From: Orientallactaga sibirica | Lineage: Eukaryota > Chordata > Mammalia > Rodentia > Dipodidae | DNA: 64,000 bases | Reading direction: 5' to 3' | Assembly (NCBI GenBank): GCA_036365145.1 | Contig: JAEOAD010000029.1 | Coordinates: forward strand, 24,421,001 to 24,485,000 | Shown: positions 1 through 12,232 of the stretch, piece after piece | Position numbering within the stretch: the first letter of the stretch is position 1 | Layout: the number at the start of each line of letters is the position of its first letter | Translations under genes and position numbers: made by a program | Notes under the pieces: generated by a model | Told to the model about the DNA's origin: nothing | The model's database searches: none | What the model saw: the letters and a program-made list of their open reading frames with translations, nothing else

Positions 1-101
1 CATTCATTTTTTGACATAGAGACATACAATTTACATCAGTTCATACAAGGTCAAACATTCATTAAATGCAATGTTAGATTAGAAATTGTTACCATCTATA
101 T

Positions 102-316
102 GGGTTGGAAAATTGGCTTAGTGATTAAGGTGCTTGCAAGACCCAGGATTGATTCCTCAGAACCCATATAAGCCAGATGCACAAGGTGGCACATGCATCT
201 GGACTTCATTTGCAGTGGCTTTCCCCTGAATTCCCATTCTCTCTCTTTGCCTCTCCCTCTCTCTCTCTCTCTTGAATAATTTAAAATAAAAAAATAAAAT
301 TAAAATTAAAAAAAAT
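102..316 (+). repeat. B2-superfamily (DIP-like) SINE
   Basis: A tRNA-like head (ttggcttagtgattaagg) is followed by the family body (agccagatgcacaaggtggc, catctgga), a CT-rich stretch and an A-rich tail with AATAAA-like motifs. The head is diverged but the copy is nearly full length. Its clean 3' tail orients it on the plus strand. Confidence 0.85.
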
Positions 317-342
317 TACCATAACTAATAACTATTCAATTT

Positions 343-455
343 TCCATGACCCACATTAGCCAGATGCACAAGGTGGCTCATGCATCTGGAATTTGTTTAC
401 AGTGGCTGAAGGCCCTGGTGTGTCAAATCTGTCTTTCATAATATAAGTAAAAATA
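343..455 (+). repeat. 5'-truncated DIP-like SINE
   Basis: Only the body (agccagatgcacaaggtggc to gaaggccctggtg) and a short tail are present. The tRNA-like head is missing, which is typical of a truncated or partly deleted copy. It lies directly downstream of another copy in the same orientation. Confidence 0.75.
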
Positions 456-535
456 TTAAAAAGAAAGGTAGATAGTGAACACAAGATGACAGTGCTGTGG
501 TATGACATAGCATATTGCTTTATGGCAAATATTTG

Positions 536-725
536 CAAGAAGAGAGAGAGAGAGAGAAAGAGAATGGGTGCACACCAGGGCCTCTAGCCCATGCAAATGA
601 ACTCCAGATGGATGTGTCACTTTATGCATCTGGATTTATGGCTTTAAGTGGGTGCTGGGGGAATCAAATCCAGGTTGTTATGCTTACAGGCAAGTGCCCT
701 AAGTGTTGGGCCATCTCTCCAGCCC
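536..725 (-). repeat. DIP-like SINE
   Basis: The GA-rich tail comes first on the plus strand, then ccagggcctctagcc and aactccagatg, ending in gccatctctccagccc. That ending is the reverse complement of the gggctggagagatggc head. Nearly full length and moderately diverged. Confidence 0.85.
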
Positions 726-1276
726 TCTATTTTTTATACAATAAAAATTTTCATTTACAAATTTTATTAAAATAATTTTCATTAAAATTTTAAATTAAAA
801 TATAGAATCACCTTCATTCACCTGACTTCTGCCTTCCTCCATAATCACCTTCTACTGTTCTACTATTTCTTCTTCTATACTGATGCATTTTTTTTCTTCT
901 AACCAATCATCTTCAACAATGCAAATACAGGCCTAATATCATGCAGTTCTTGTACAGGTAAGGAAAGCCCATGTGAGGTTACAAATACAATGACCACTTT
1001 GTTTCTGGAAGACAGGATTCCAAAACACTGTTGCCTGTCTTTTTACTCTTACTTTCTTACCACCATTTCTTCTGCTGTAGTTGCTGAGCCATTGGAGGGT
1101 GTGATAGAAATGTCGTATTAAGTGATGAACACTCAAGCATCACTTCTCAAGTCAAATATTGTTGATATCAAATAATGTAGAAATATATTTTGAAACAATT
1201 CTCTTTTTTTAAAGAGCCTTAGTTTTATTTCTTTTTTTCTTCCTTTCTTTCTTTTCTTTTTTCAAAGATTTTTTTT

Positions 1277-1474
1277 AAATTATTTATTTATTACAGACAG
1301 AGAAAGAGAGAGAGAATGAGAATGGGCTCACCAGGGCCTCTAGCCACTGCAAGTGAACTCCAGATGCATGTGCCACCATGAGCATCTGGCTTACGTGGGA
1401 TCTGGAGAATAGAACCTGGGTCCTTAGGTTTCTCAGGCAAGCACCTTAACCACTAAGCCATCTCTATAGCCCTG
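1277..1474 (-). repeat. DIP-like SINE
   Basis: A TTTA-rich tail complement, a GA-rich tract, then the body (cactgcaagtgaactccagatgcatgtgccacc) and head complement (taaccactaagccatctct). Full length. A CT-rich block at 1205-1265 lies just before the tail. Confidence 0.85.
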
Positions 1475-4316
1475 AAACAATTCTTTAGTATAAGTATAAA
1501 TTACCATTTTTAAAAGATATAAGCACATTTTCATATTAGTGACATGGACAAGAAAACAGACTTGTCTATTTTTACATGAAGTTTTAAATCTTGATGGAAT
1601 ATTTGCTACTCTAGCATATGGGCCATTTTATATGTTTTTAAGGGTTGATTTTTTTCATATTCTTTCATATAACTATGTACTACAAAATGGCAAAAATATA
1701 TTAAGAGATATTTCAGAAATTAGTGTAAGTTTTTTCCTAATCACAATCAAAATTAATTTCATGACCTTTTAATTGTTTTACATAATTCATCAGTAATTCA
1801 AACACATATTTTTAAAAGTATAACATTTCAACATAAAACAACCTAAAAGTATGATAACTAGATAATTCCATGCTAAAAATAAAACAAGGAAATTTTTAAA
1901 GTGTTTCCATTTTGAAATTAAACCAATATGTTTCTTTAAGAATGCTCACTGTATTTACAGTACATCACAACAATTATTTACATACAAGAATCTTGAGTCT
2001 GAGGCAGAAATTTCAAACAGTGTTCACTGGCAATAAATGTACAGTCATGGCAGTGCAATGTGTACTGGTGTATATTCAGAAGCAGGGCTTCAGTGAAGTC
2101 ACACTTTGCAAAATGGATGAGTGCTGTCAACAACAACTTATATTCATTATGTAATTGATTTTATAAAAAGTTTTAGTTGTTGGGCATGTATAATGTTGCC
2201 AGATTCTTACTACCCTCATATTAAGTTGTGTGACCCAACATAGGCTTACAGCACAGTTTAATAAGGTGTAAAATAGAGCAACATTCCCAAACTCATGTAA
2301 TTTATTCATATTCCCTCATTTCCTATAATTCTAAATAGCTGGGTTGAGAGAATGATAGATTGCTTCTTGGTGACTCAATGCAGGACCCCATAGGTGGCAT
2401 TATCTTTCAGGTAATAGAGGCACATTCTCCAGCAGTCTGAAGGCTCTCTGAATTAGCATGAATATTTTTTTCTGCTTATTCTCTTGGTAGAATTTATGAA
2501 TCTAAGAATCTAGCGGTGAAAAGGGAAGTAATAATAGTCACTACCATCAACACTCACCCTCACTCTCAGTTAAAATATGGTTTCCTGTCTTATAATTTTA
2601 TAACTCATGAGTTTAGATGGTTTTGTTCCAAAGGGAGGGATTCCTCCAATGGAAGAAACAACTGTTTCTATTGAATTAGCAGGTAAAATAGACACCCAGG
2701 GCCCCTGAGCTGAACCCATCTCAGAATCATGCAGTATAAGGATGGAGTTATAGTGGTAACTATGGTTATAATTCCTATTGCTTAAGTGGATATCGCATAG
2801 CTATTCCACAAAGTAAGGTAGAAAGGCAAATATGGAGTCATAGAAGATCTCTAGGGCATATATTAATGTTCTTATGCATAGTGTTAAAATGTCAAAGGAA
2901 GGCAACAACATAACTCAGAGAAGAATGTAGTAAGGAACCATAATCAGTACAGACATTTGCTGAGGTAAATAAATATATAGAACAGACAGTAGAATTGAGA
3001 TAAGAATACTTCTTAGCACTGTATGTTCAGTTATGGGAAAAAAATAACAGTCATGAATATTTTTTCTTTTTGTTGTGTTAAGAATGAATGTGTGTGTATA
3101 AAATGCAAATATGTGGGGCTTTTATCCCACTCTCGATTTACTTAATCTTATAAATTAATAGGTATTGAGTCTATATCACATTTAAGTATTGTTAACTTTG
3201 CAAAGATTTTTTTTTTAGTTGTGGGATGCTAAGAAGAGTATGTATCATCCAAATTTTTCACCCTTAATCTAGGGAGAGTTATCAGTGCATATTGTAATGA
3301 TACTACTATACATGAAAAGTTGGAAGTGTGACATTTCTATAATTTTCTTGGCTTAGTTTAGCACGTTAAGTTTGGGTGTTAAGGAGACAATGGATGTCTC
3401 CTCAAACAAACACTATCATGTCACAATTCATCTGGATCATGGCCTGCTCTGAGATGTCTTCCTAAGTTATTCCTGTGAGGGTGATTTGGATTAGACTGAC
3501 ATTTCTTTTACTGTACTTTGAATAAATCAAATTACACTCCATTATGTGAGTTTGATAACTGCAATCAGTAAAAGGTCCAAATAGAAGAAAAAGAAGTAGC
3601 CATTAATAGAAAGACAGAATTATTTTCCTGACTGCCTTCAGACTTTAGCTAAAACATGAGCTTTGTTCCTTTGGTCCTACTAGAGACTGCTTTGGAAATC
3701 TAGTAGAAGACAGACTTTCTTGCATTTTTCCCATCCAATTGCTTTGTTGCTCTTTGTTTGCTCTGTGGTTTTGGGGTTCAGCAGTTCCCCTGATTGTATA
3801 AAATAATTTCTTATCATATTGATGGATTTATTCATGAAACATAACTAAATTTAATCTATATGTCTATAGATACTTTAGTTTAACAGATAAGCATATTGCT
3901 GAATTTATTGTTCTGCTTTACTGAGGAAACCTCATTAAAGCATAATTTGACAAAACAATTACTGAAATTTTTCCAGTGTGTATTTAATCTTTATCTTCAC
4001 AGGTGATGTATAATTGGGGTTTAGCTGTGACTTGCCTCAAACCTGGCACATAGAATTTTGAATGCCTCTATCCTGTCACATTCCTGCCAGTTCAGGGGTT
4101 CAATGACTCACCTGTCTTTTCAATATTTCATGTAGAGATCAGTGGTACAACCTGAAAATGTGAAAACCCACAACTGGGCAATACATGCCATCATCTCTCA
4201 ATATCAGGCTCCCTACATAGCACATTTACCTATTTATTCCACAATAAAATATACATTCACAAAAGAAACAAAAATCATAGAAAGTAGAAGGAATAAAAAG
4301 AAATGTTTCTTTCTTT
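1475..4316. other. Unique AT-rich DNA, no recognised feature
   Basis: No SINE, L1 or LTR signature is recognisable. All reading frames are short and lack family resemblance. Ancient, heavily decayed repeats may be present but cannot be assigned by eye. Confidence 0.5.
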
Positions 4317-4474
4317 TTGTTTTGTTTTGTTTTGTTTTGAGGTAGGGTCTCACTCTAGCCCAGGCTGACCTGGAATTCACTATGTAGTCTCAGGGTGGCC
4401 TTGAACTCATGGCAATCCTCCTACCTCTGCCTCCCAAGGGTTGGGATTAAAGGTGTGCGCCACCACGCCCGGCG
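4317..4474 (-). repeat. B1 SINE (7SL-derived)
   Basis: Starts with a (TTTTG)n tail complement, then gaggtagggtctcactctagcccaggctgacctgg. It ends in ggattaaaggtgtgcgccaccacgcccggc, the complement of the B1 head. Low divergence, so a fairly young copy. Confidence 0.95.
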
Positions 4475-4572
4475 AAATGTTTCTTTTCTGATAATCAACA
4501 GCAATATTATTACATAATCCTAGGCTTTTTAGATCAATAGTTTATATAATGAGAAGTGGCAAAGCTCACATG

Positions 4573-4990
4573 ATTTTGCATTAAGAACTTTCAATGTAAA
4601 TTAATAAATTCATTTAATCAATCCACTATAGTTTATGCATTCATAATATGGAAATTAAAACAGAACCCATCCTCATTGTGTTCTAGTGAAAATGAAATCA
4701 TATGAAATGTACAAAAGGATCATGAGATTATCTAATGGAATCAAGAATAAATCATAATTTTGCATTAAGATTTTCAATGTAAATTAATAAATTCATTTAA
4801 TCAATCAACTATAGTTTGTGCATTCATAATATAAAACATGTTCATTTTTCTAAATGAAATAACAAAAGGATCATGAGATTATCTACCATGAAAAATTATA
4901 ATAATGGTATTCATCATTATTATAATTTTATTAGATATAGCCTCATTTTGTGTTCATAAAACTGTTCATTTTTCTAGTTAGCATAACAAA
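4573..4990. repeat. Diverged tandem duplication, period about 184 bp
   Basis: The block starting attttgcattaag at 4573 recurs at 4757. About 75 bp are nearly identical, including caatgtaaattaataaattc. A second shared block (acaaaaggatcatgagatta) is at 4711 and 4862. A third, partial copy (gttcatttttct...cataacaaaag) follows near 4965-4990. The content is AT-rich and non-coding. Confidence 0.8.
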
Positions 4991-5804
4991 AGATTTATAA
5001 TACATATTAATAAAAATAAGCTCATATGAGATTTTCCATCTGTTACTTTTTCTGCTTTTATTTACTTAGCATTCCATCTAGTTTGGAAAATGCATAGCAT
5101 CCAAATACTGAAGTCAAGTATTGCAGTATGTTCATCTTATTTCTTTTTCTTTTTTTCTTTTTTTTTTTTTCTGTTTTGCTTCTGAGAAGTTTATAGACCA
5201 CTTATTCTGGTAAATGGTGAACAAGGAGACACCAACCCTAACAGCAAAGTGGAAGGCAAGGAATGACACTCAAAAAGCCATCCTCTGACATTCTTAAGTG
5301 TTGTTCTAATACTAGTGTGCACAGTCACACTCATGAACATGCAAATACAAACCCACATCATATACATATGCCAAAAACAAAACAAAATAAATCTGTAAAG
5401 CTTGGCCAACACAAAGAAGATTACCAGGAGAACAAGGGACAAAAGTGGTAAAAGCCTTCCATTTATGGCTTTTCTATCAGTGCAGCACTCAAATTCAAAC
5501 AAGACTTGTAAGTAGCAGCTGAGCTGTTCAGCTTATTTCTATCCTTTCAGTTTATGCTGGTGAGATGCTGACTTGCTGGGAAGCTTTACCTGTATGCTGA
5601 GGTGACATTCCAGCCTCTTCACGGGCACTAGAACCTGAGTGACTATGGTCAGTGTGCGTTATTCTTTGGAGCCTGCATGGCTGAAAGCAGCAATGTTTTG
5701 ATTCTGTTGTATTATATATAGAACAAATGACTGGACAAGCTCAAGCAGTCCAGAGATAAAACCCTTCATGACTGATTAATATTTTCTCTTTTAGGTGACC
5801 AACA

Positions 5805-5808
<4 letters not shown>
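4991..5808. other. Unique DNA with a poly-T/CT tract
   Basis: A T-rich tract lies at 5140-5172. The rest is non-repetitive. The 103-residue minus-strand frame at 5191-5502 has no recognisable domain and is low in complexity, so it is treated as chance. Confidence 0.45.

Positions 5809-5851
<43 letters not shown>
5809..5851. repeat. (CA)n microsatellite
   Basis: An uninterrupted CA dinucleotide run of about 21 units, immediately downstream of aacaaaaa. Likely to vary in length between individuals. Confidence 0.97.
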
Positions 5852-5852
<1 letters not shown>

Positions 5853-8011
5853 ACTGCTAAAACACTGACTATGTATTTTTGAGGATAAAACATTATTTCT
5901 TAAGATAGCTCTATATATTTGTTTGTCTTTCATGTCTATTTCTTGTAATTTGCTTATAAATATTGAAGGATAAACTGTGTAGAACTCACTTTTGCATGCT
6001 TTTGTTGAAAGAATTCATGTCCTGCAAAGGAGAGTTCAAAAACTAAAATATAATTTATAAAATAAAACATTTTTAACAAGTTAATAATAATTGTGTGCCA
6101 CCAATTGCCTTAAAACTAGCTAAATTGCTATAGAAATAGTTTTTGTTTTTAGGGTTGGAAAAAAATCAAGGTGACCAAATAGGGTCACCCTTTATCTACA
6201 TCTGCATCTGTGACCAGTAACCAGTGTGGTTCTAACAATATTTACATGAGAGTTCATGGTCACAAGAAGTCTCTAGTAGCTTTAATGGGAGAAGTAGTAT
6301 CTCTTCTCTCACAACTTCTACATGATGGTCTAATTTGGCTATCTTACTGCAGATGATAATTTTTAAAAAGTCTAGGAGATAAGTGAACTTAATATAAGAA
6401 ACCACAGATTTTCTTCCACAATTGATTTTTTCTAATTCGAAGACAAATTATATCTTCCATATTATCCTTCCTGAATGATGCAATTACAGTAATAGTCTTA
6501 TAAAAGAACGTATTTAATTGAACTTCAAGGACTGTCATTCCTCCCTTCCTTCCTTTCTTCCTTCCTTTCTTCTATACTTTCTTCCTTCCTTTGTTGATAA
6601 GGTTTCTGTAGCACAGGCTTGCCTCTGATTTTCTATGCACCCCCATTTGGCCTGCAATTTATAGTCCAGGTCCTCAGTATGTCCGGTGATAGGATGACAG
6701 TAAGATGAATATATGCCAGGTGCTAAATATTAATAATAATAATAGTTAATCAATATCCAGTTGATATTTGTATAAGATCAATGTTAAGACAGTTATAGAT
6801 TGCATATTTCATAATAATTACATTTCATATTTACTATTACATTTCTTCTCCTTGTCACTCACTTTTAAGTTTTACCTTTGTAAAATTTTTAAGATTAGAG
6901 TAACATATTTTTCATTCAATGCATTTGCTAAGCCAACTATTATCAAGTCACATCTGTATAACAGGAATGACCATTTCAAACCTCCTGTGGGAACTTTAAT
7001 ATTTTAAATTTTACCTAATTTTACCTAACATATTTTATTTTTAAAATTAACCACATTTAATTAAGATTTTTTGCCATAAAAATGAGTGGCAAAATTATTC
7101 TACAGATTATAATAAAGATGCTTTAGAATGCTTGTGCATTTTCATCATTTGGATATATTTACTCACATATACCTGGTGCCAAACCATGCTATAAATATAA
7201 ACCTGTTACTATCTCTGTGCCTATTAAAATTGATTTTTGGCTACGATTTTGATTTCAGGTTATGTTCTGACCCACAAATGAAAGTTAAGACACATTTTAG
7301 TATTGCTTCCTTGGATATACTTTGTTCTTCCAAATATATCTGTTCATAAACCTGTAAAAACACAAATGCCCTCCAAAACAGGGCAATTGAGTTCGAGTGG
7401 GACTATATGCTCAGTTAACAGGAAGGTTTTTTAAGTTCCCAAATACTCTTAAACAGAGAGTGTTTTATTAAAGAGGTTATTTTACTTTTAATGGCTAAAG
7501 TATTTCTGGGCTTCTAGAGCTTATCCAGTCCTTAAATGTCCTTGGAGAGGATGAGTAATCTTTATCATCAAAGCTCTAAGTGAGAATGCCATCAGCACTA
7601 ACTGTGCTATCATAAAGCAAATTTAGAAACAAGATATCTGAAAGGGCACAGAATTGGCATAATGGAAAAGGCCAAGAATGAGTCCTTGTGGAATTTGCAC
7701 ATGTATTGAATAGAATGTACAGTGACTGAAATGAGGCCAATTCCATCTTAAGAGATATAGAATGGACATCCCTGCTGAGACCTCATGCCAGCAATACATA
7801 TACAATATTGTGCCTTAAAACTCTCACTAATAATATCAGGTCAAGTGTGATTGAGTCCATTTCAAATATTCCTTTCTCTTCACTTAATGATCAGTCAATG
7901 AAATAAAATACAATTGATATTATCAGATAAAATTTAGATTACTTCCATGTGATTATTAGATACTATCAGATATTATTATCAGGTTTTATGGAAAAGTAGT
8001 ATGACCATTTT
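5852..8011. other. Unique AT-rich DNA
   Basis: Nothing recognisable except a short degenerate CCTT/CTTT run at 6541-6595 and (TAA)n at 6730-6745. No coding or RNA gene evidence. Confidence 0.45.
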
Positions 8012-8023
8012 AAAACTGAATGG

Positions 8024-8297
8024 GGGGCTGGAGAGATGGCTTAGCGGTTAAGGCGCCTGCCTCCTAAGCCGAAGAACTGCAGTTCCAATCTCCAGCGGTT
8101 CCAATCTCCAGGTCCCACACTTAGCCAGATGCAAAGTGATGCAAGGGCGCAATGCCACACTTGACCACAAGGAGGGGCACACATCTGGATTTCGTTCACA
8201 GCAGCTGAGAGACTGCTGGAGCGCCCATCTCTGTCTTCCTCTCCCTCTCTCTCTGTCTCTCTCTGTGTCTCTCTCCCTCCCCCCCCAAAAAAAGAAA
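8024..8297 (+). repeat. DIP-like SINE, longer subfamily, with target-site duplication
   Basis: The head gggctggagagatggcttag is followed by the variant body (cttagccagatgcaaagtg, ttgaccacaaggaggggcac), a CT tail and an A-rich end. A 12-bp target-site duplication, aaaactgaatgg, flanks it at 8012-8023 and 8298-8309. A 13-bp internal duplication (ggttccaatctcc) lies at 8085-8110. This body variant recurs at 10.8, 14.3 and 29.1 kb. Confidence 0.95.
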
Positions 8298-8442
8298 AAA
8301 ACTGAATGGAAATCAGACAATTGTGGATAAGGCAACATAAATGAAAATAAGAGCAGAGAAAACACAAAGCATGCTTTCTTGATGTGTAAGCTCATACTAA
8401 TGACTAGCTCAGTAGATAAATGAAAATAACAGGGTATCTCTT

Positions 8443-8712
8443 CCAATAAGTTAGTGTACAAGTTGCTTTCCCATTGCTAGGAAAAATATCCAGCCTTAAG
8501 TAACTTAAGGAATGAAAACATTTATATTTGCTTACAGTTTCAAGGTGAGGTTCATCATGTTGGGAAAAATATGGAAAGCCAAAGGCTGGCATTATCTCTT
8601 CACATAAGCTGGGAGGAAATAGATTAAGAAATGAATACAAACAGGGCTTGCCTATAAGAGATAAAGCCTTCAGTATTTAAACATGAACCTATAGGGGACG
8701 TTCAAACTAACA
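8443..8712 (-). mobile_element. Old MaLR-type LTR remnant
   Basis: Motifs such as gcttacagtttcaaggtgaggttcatcatg and agcctataggggac-type ends resemble minus-strand ERVL-MaLR LTRs of rodents. The middle is partly deleted. Classification comes from remembered family sequence, so subfamily is not given. A related scrap lies near 15,080-15,150. Confidence 0.55.
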
Positions 8713-9413
8713 TGGTTAGCTCTTAATATTTGATGTAACCATTGATTTCATGGACATAAAAATCCTAAAATCCCACCTGGTATATGGATAAATATATGAA
8801 TATAAATGCATAGGTTATTATAAATGAAGATATCCTTTGTAAGTTCAAGGAGGTCATACAATTGAAAGTGGACACTGATAGAATTTTTAGTGGCTCATGG
8901 TTTTTGTTGGAGCATGCTTAACCTCTCCTTCCATATCATCACAGAGCTGATAAACGAATGTTAATGCTCATGGCCTTGAGACTTATGGGCAAATGCATAT
9001 GTACTCTAACACCCAGGATTGGATTAGCTGTGTATATACATTTAGTTTAACAATAAATGCCAATTAGTGCTACCTAACATCAGAAGAGTTTGTTCTTATT
9101 TATGAAGCAGGGAAGAAGACATTCTACTTATCTCTTATGATATTCCTACTGGGTAGCACCTGGTCCTTCCTAGTCTGGATTATTGGTTGGATCCATCATT
9201 ATTTGAACTTTCATACTTTTTTTCATTAATGGGACAATCCAGCTTTCAAATACTATTTTGCAAACATTGACTTATATTCTTTTGATTTTGGAAAACCTTC
9301 CCCATATTGTTTTGATGATCTGTAGTTGCTCCATTCATGTCTGCAATATGATGTTTTAGGTACTATCAAAATTTACAATATTTGTTGTAAAATTTGTGTG
9401 TATGTAGTTAATT
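8713..9413. other. Unique DNA, nothing recognised
   Basis: AT-rich sequence without repeat signatures or credible reading frames. Confidence 0.45.
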
Positions 9414-9690
9414 AGTGCAGTGGTTTGAATTAGGTGTCCCCCATGAAATCATGTGTTCAGAAGGTTAGGTACCCAGTTCATGGCAATTTGAGAACTGGAG
9501 CCTTGCAGGAGGAGGTATGATGTTGGGGATGGGCTTATGGGTGTTATAAACAGCTTCCCTTTTCAGTGTTTGGCAATACTCCTACTGCTGATGCCCACCT
9601 GTTGTTGGCCAGGAGGTGATGTCCAGCCTAGTCTCATGCCAAATGTTCCCCTACCTTCATGGAGCTTCCAATCTCATCTGTAAGTGAGGG
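9414..9690 (+). mobile_element. MaLR (MT/ORR1-like) LTR
   Basis: Begins tgcagtggtttgaattaggtgtcccccatg, the usual MaLR LTR start (TGTGGTGGTTTGAAT...GTCCCCCAT). It continues with the GGAGGAGGTATGATG and GGGCTTATGGGTGTTATAAA blocks and ends near 9690. The 5' TG has drifted. It appears to be a solo LTR, since no internal region follows. The same family occurs in reverse at 50.8-51.0 kb. Confidence 0.75.
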
Positions 9691-10265
9691 ACTTCTGGGT
9701 AAGATGGTGGCATAGTAACCACATCAAAGTAGCCTAGGGAAGGAAATCAGCAGAAAAACAGCAAAATGTATTCTTCTACCAAAAAGTGAAGGGATATAAG
9801 TTATTATCAACCACAGTGCAGAAGCAGGAGAGATTCAGATCTTCTACAAAGGAGAAACTGGCCAGAATCCCCTTGAGGCACCTGAAGCCCCAGTCCACAT
9901 GCCTGCCTGTCTGCCCATCTGTCACAAAGCTGCAGGAGCAGAAACCAAGCGGAGGGATTTTCCACTCACATCAGCCTCCTCCCAAAGTCAAAAAACCTGA
10001 AGGGGAAGAGACCAGGGACCACCTGAGCAGCTGCTGAATGAGAAAACAAAGGGACCAGCTGAGCAGCTATGGCAAATCTCCACATACACTGCACAGGCTC
10101 CCATCCCCCAACCACCAGTGCCTTGAACCACCAGAGAACTCATTCACCTCCAGATACATGGCATCCAGCAAAGCCAATCAGAACACCAGATCCACAGTGA
10201 AAGAGAGGGATCAAGATGGGCACTCAGCATTGGTGAGATTGGAAGCTATCCCAAAAGCTAACAGG
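9690..10265 (+). mobile_element. Probable L1 5'UTR fragment
   Basis: Opens with gacttctgggtaagatggtggc, which resembles the aagatggc start common to mammalian L1 promoters. It then runs through about 550 bp of relatively GC-rich non-coding sequence. Open frames span 9786-10037 and 10038-10436, but they show no ORF1 features. Neither ORF1 nor ORF2 follows in this orientation, so this is a fragment. It could instead be another 5' repeat module. Confidence 0.4.
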
Positions 10266-10269
10266 GTCT

Positions 10270-11515
10270 ACCCTCACAAAGGCACAAGAAGTGTTAATCT
10301 CTCTTTCCATGTCAGGGCAGATTATGTGTTAAATATTCTTGGTTGGCTTTACCATTCTGAAATAAGCTATATTTTGGTGTTGACTATTGGTACCTTTGTA
10401 GTGTCTTCAGTAACAGGGTCTTACCTTTTACCTTAGGCAAGTAACCAAGTGCGTTGACAGAAGCCTGTCTTGTTTTGGGAACCTCATAGGTCTCTCTGAT
10501 CAACAGATCAACATGGGTTGTAACTTATCTTTGGTACTGGAAGTTACAAGCCCAAGCCAAATGTTTTAGGGTGAGGCTTCACCCTGCCCCTTTAAGGGCC
10601 TTCCTTACCAGATAAGCCCAGCATAATCCTACTGAAGGTATTTGGCTGAGTTTTTTTTTTTTTTTTTTTTTTTAATGATCACCATCTTGGCTGGAGTAAG
10701 ACAGAATGGCATAGTTGTTTTAATTTTTATTTCCCTGATGGTTAAAGATGTTGAACATTTTCTTAAGTATTAGTCATTTGTATTTCTACCATTGAGATGT
10801 CCCTATTCTGTTCTGTCCCCATTTTTTAAAAAAATTATTTATTTATTTATTTATTTATATTTTGGGGAGAGACACAGAGAGATAGGGCGAGGAAGACAGA
10901 GCCTCTCAGCCGCTGCGAACAAAATCCAGATGTGTGCGCCCCCTTGTGGTCAAGTGTGGCATTGTGCCCTTGCATCACTTTGCATCTGGCTAAACGTGGG
11001 ACCTGGAGATTGGAACTGACGTTCTTAGGCTTAGCAGGCAGGCACTTTAACCTCTAAGCCATCTTTCCAGCCTGTGTCCCCAATTTTTGAGTGTATTGTT
11101 TGATTTTTTTTTTTTTAATTGCTTAATTCATTTGTGGTCTTTGCAGATTCTGTATATTAGGCCTTTGTCAGTGGTAAAGCTGGCAATTATTTTATCTCAT
11201 TATGTGGGTAGCCTGTTGGCTTTGTTTGTGGTATGGTTTTAGCTTCATGAGATCCCCTTGGTCAAGTGATTGTTTAATTTCTTTGGTTACAGGGTTATTT
11301 TGCAGGGAATCTTTCCACACTTCTCTATCATGGAAAGTTCCCCCTAATTTTACCTTCAGGCTTTTAAGAGTTTTAGGTCTTAGGTTGAGGTGTTTAATCC
11401 ATTTGGAGTTGATTTTTGTGCATGATGAGAGGAGTGGGTCTAGTTTCATTTTTCTACGTGTGGTTAACCAATTTGTCCAGCACCATTTGTTGAAGATGCT
11501 ATTTATATATTAAGT
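10270..11515 (-). mobile_element. Truncated L1 (3'UTR and ORF2 3' part), with SINE inserted
   Basis: Minus-strand L1. The segment 10,395-10,560 (cagtaacagggtcttacc, ctgatcaacag) matches the 3'UTR of the large L1 at 48,640-48,790. A poly-T lies at 10,650-10,673. Then comes ORF2 C-terminal sequence. The frame at 11,192-11,449 reads TKINSKWIKHLNLRPKTLK, a conserved L1 ORF2 stretch. A DIP-like SINE (10,826-11,074) interrupts it. The 5' end stops near 11,515. Confidence 0.85.
10826..11074 (-). repeat. DIP-like SINE inside L1, longer subfamily
   Basis: A (TTTA)n tail complement, a GA-rich tract, then cccttgtggtcaagtgtggcattg and the head complement taagccatctttccagcct. Flanked by tgtccccattttt (left) and tgtccccaattttt (right), the target-site duplication. 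It inserted after the L1 did. Confidence 0.93.
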
Positions 11516-11705
11516 TTTAAAATTTGAGCTTATTATTCTTATGTGGTCTTCTCATTATTTATGTAAATGACTAGAAGAATTGTGAGACTATATTATCGTC
11601 TTGCTAAACCAATATATTATAAACTTGCCTTCTGAATATTTATTTATATACTCAGAGAATAGCTTTGATCTCAGTCCTGGTAAGAAAAGATTTTGGGTCT
11701 TGTTT

Positions 11706-11715
11706 TTCTTTCTTT

Positions 11716-11771
<56 letters not shown>

Positions 11772-11774
11772 TTG
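11706..11774. repeat. (CTTT)n microsatellite
   Basis: About 16 uninterrupted CTTT units, with slightly impure TTTTC flanks. Confidence 0.97.
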
Positions 11775-12199
11775 TTTTTGAGTTCTTATGATGCTAGAGT
11801 CAAACCTCAGTACTCATTCATGAAGAAAAAATGTATAATCTACACTATTCCCACCCTAATCTTGGATAAAGTAATTTTAACATATAGATTGTAAAGGCTT
11901 TACATTTTGTACGTGATCCATGGCTAACAGAAAAAACAAACAAAAAAACATTTATGTTTGGTCCACTTTTGATTATTTAAGACAGGGTCCTATCTAAGGT
12001 ATTGTCCTTATAGTCCTGCTACCTTAGCTTATCAAGTTAATGGATTACAACCATGTCAAAACATGTTCTCCTCAGAATATATATATATATATACTTCTAA
12101 ATGGAGAATTCAAAATTCTATGCAAACTACTGATTCAATTAGAATGTTAAGGTATTTAGAAATTATTTTTCTCTTGTACCATTATTTAAATATGATATA
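11775..12199. other. Unique DNA with a short (TA)n run
   Basis: A (TA)n run of about 8 units lies at 12,077-12,093. Otherwise nothing recognised between the CTTT microsatellite and the twin-primed L1. Confidence 0.45.
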
Positions 12200-12232
12200 A
12201 ATATCTAAAATCCATTTGATATTATGCCTCTG

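Noticed and set aside
8024..8110. tRNA-like sequence in SINE heads considered as tRNA genes
   Set aside because: The heads are tRNA-derived promoter remnants attached to SINE bodies and tails, not folded tRNA genes.
9786..10436. Two consecutive plus-strand frames (83 and 132 residues)
   Set aside because: Located in probable L1 5'UTR and 3'UTR fragments, with no ORF1p features.
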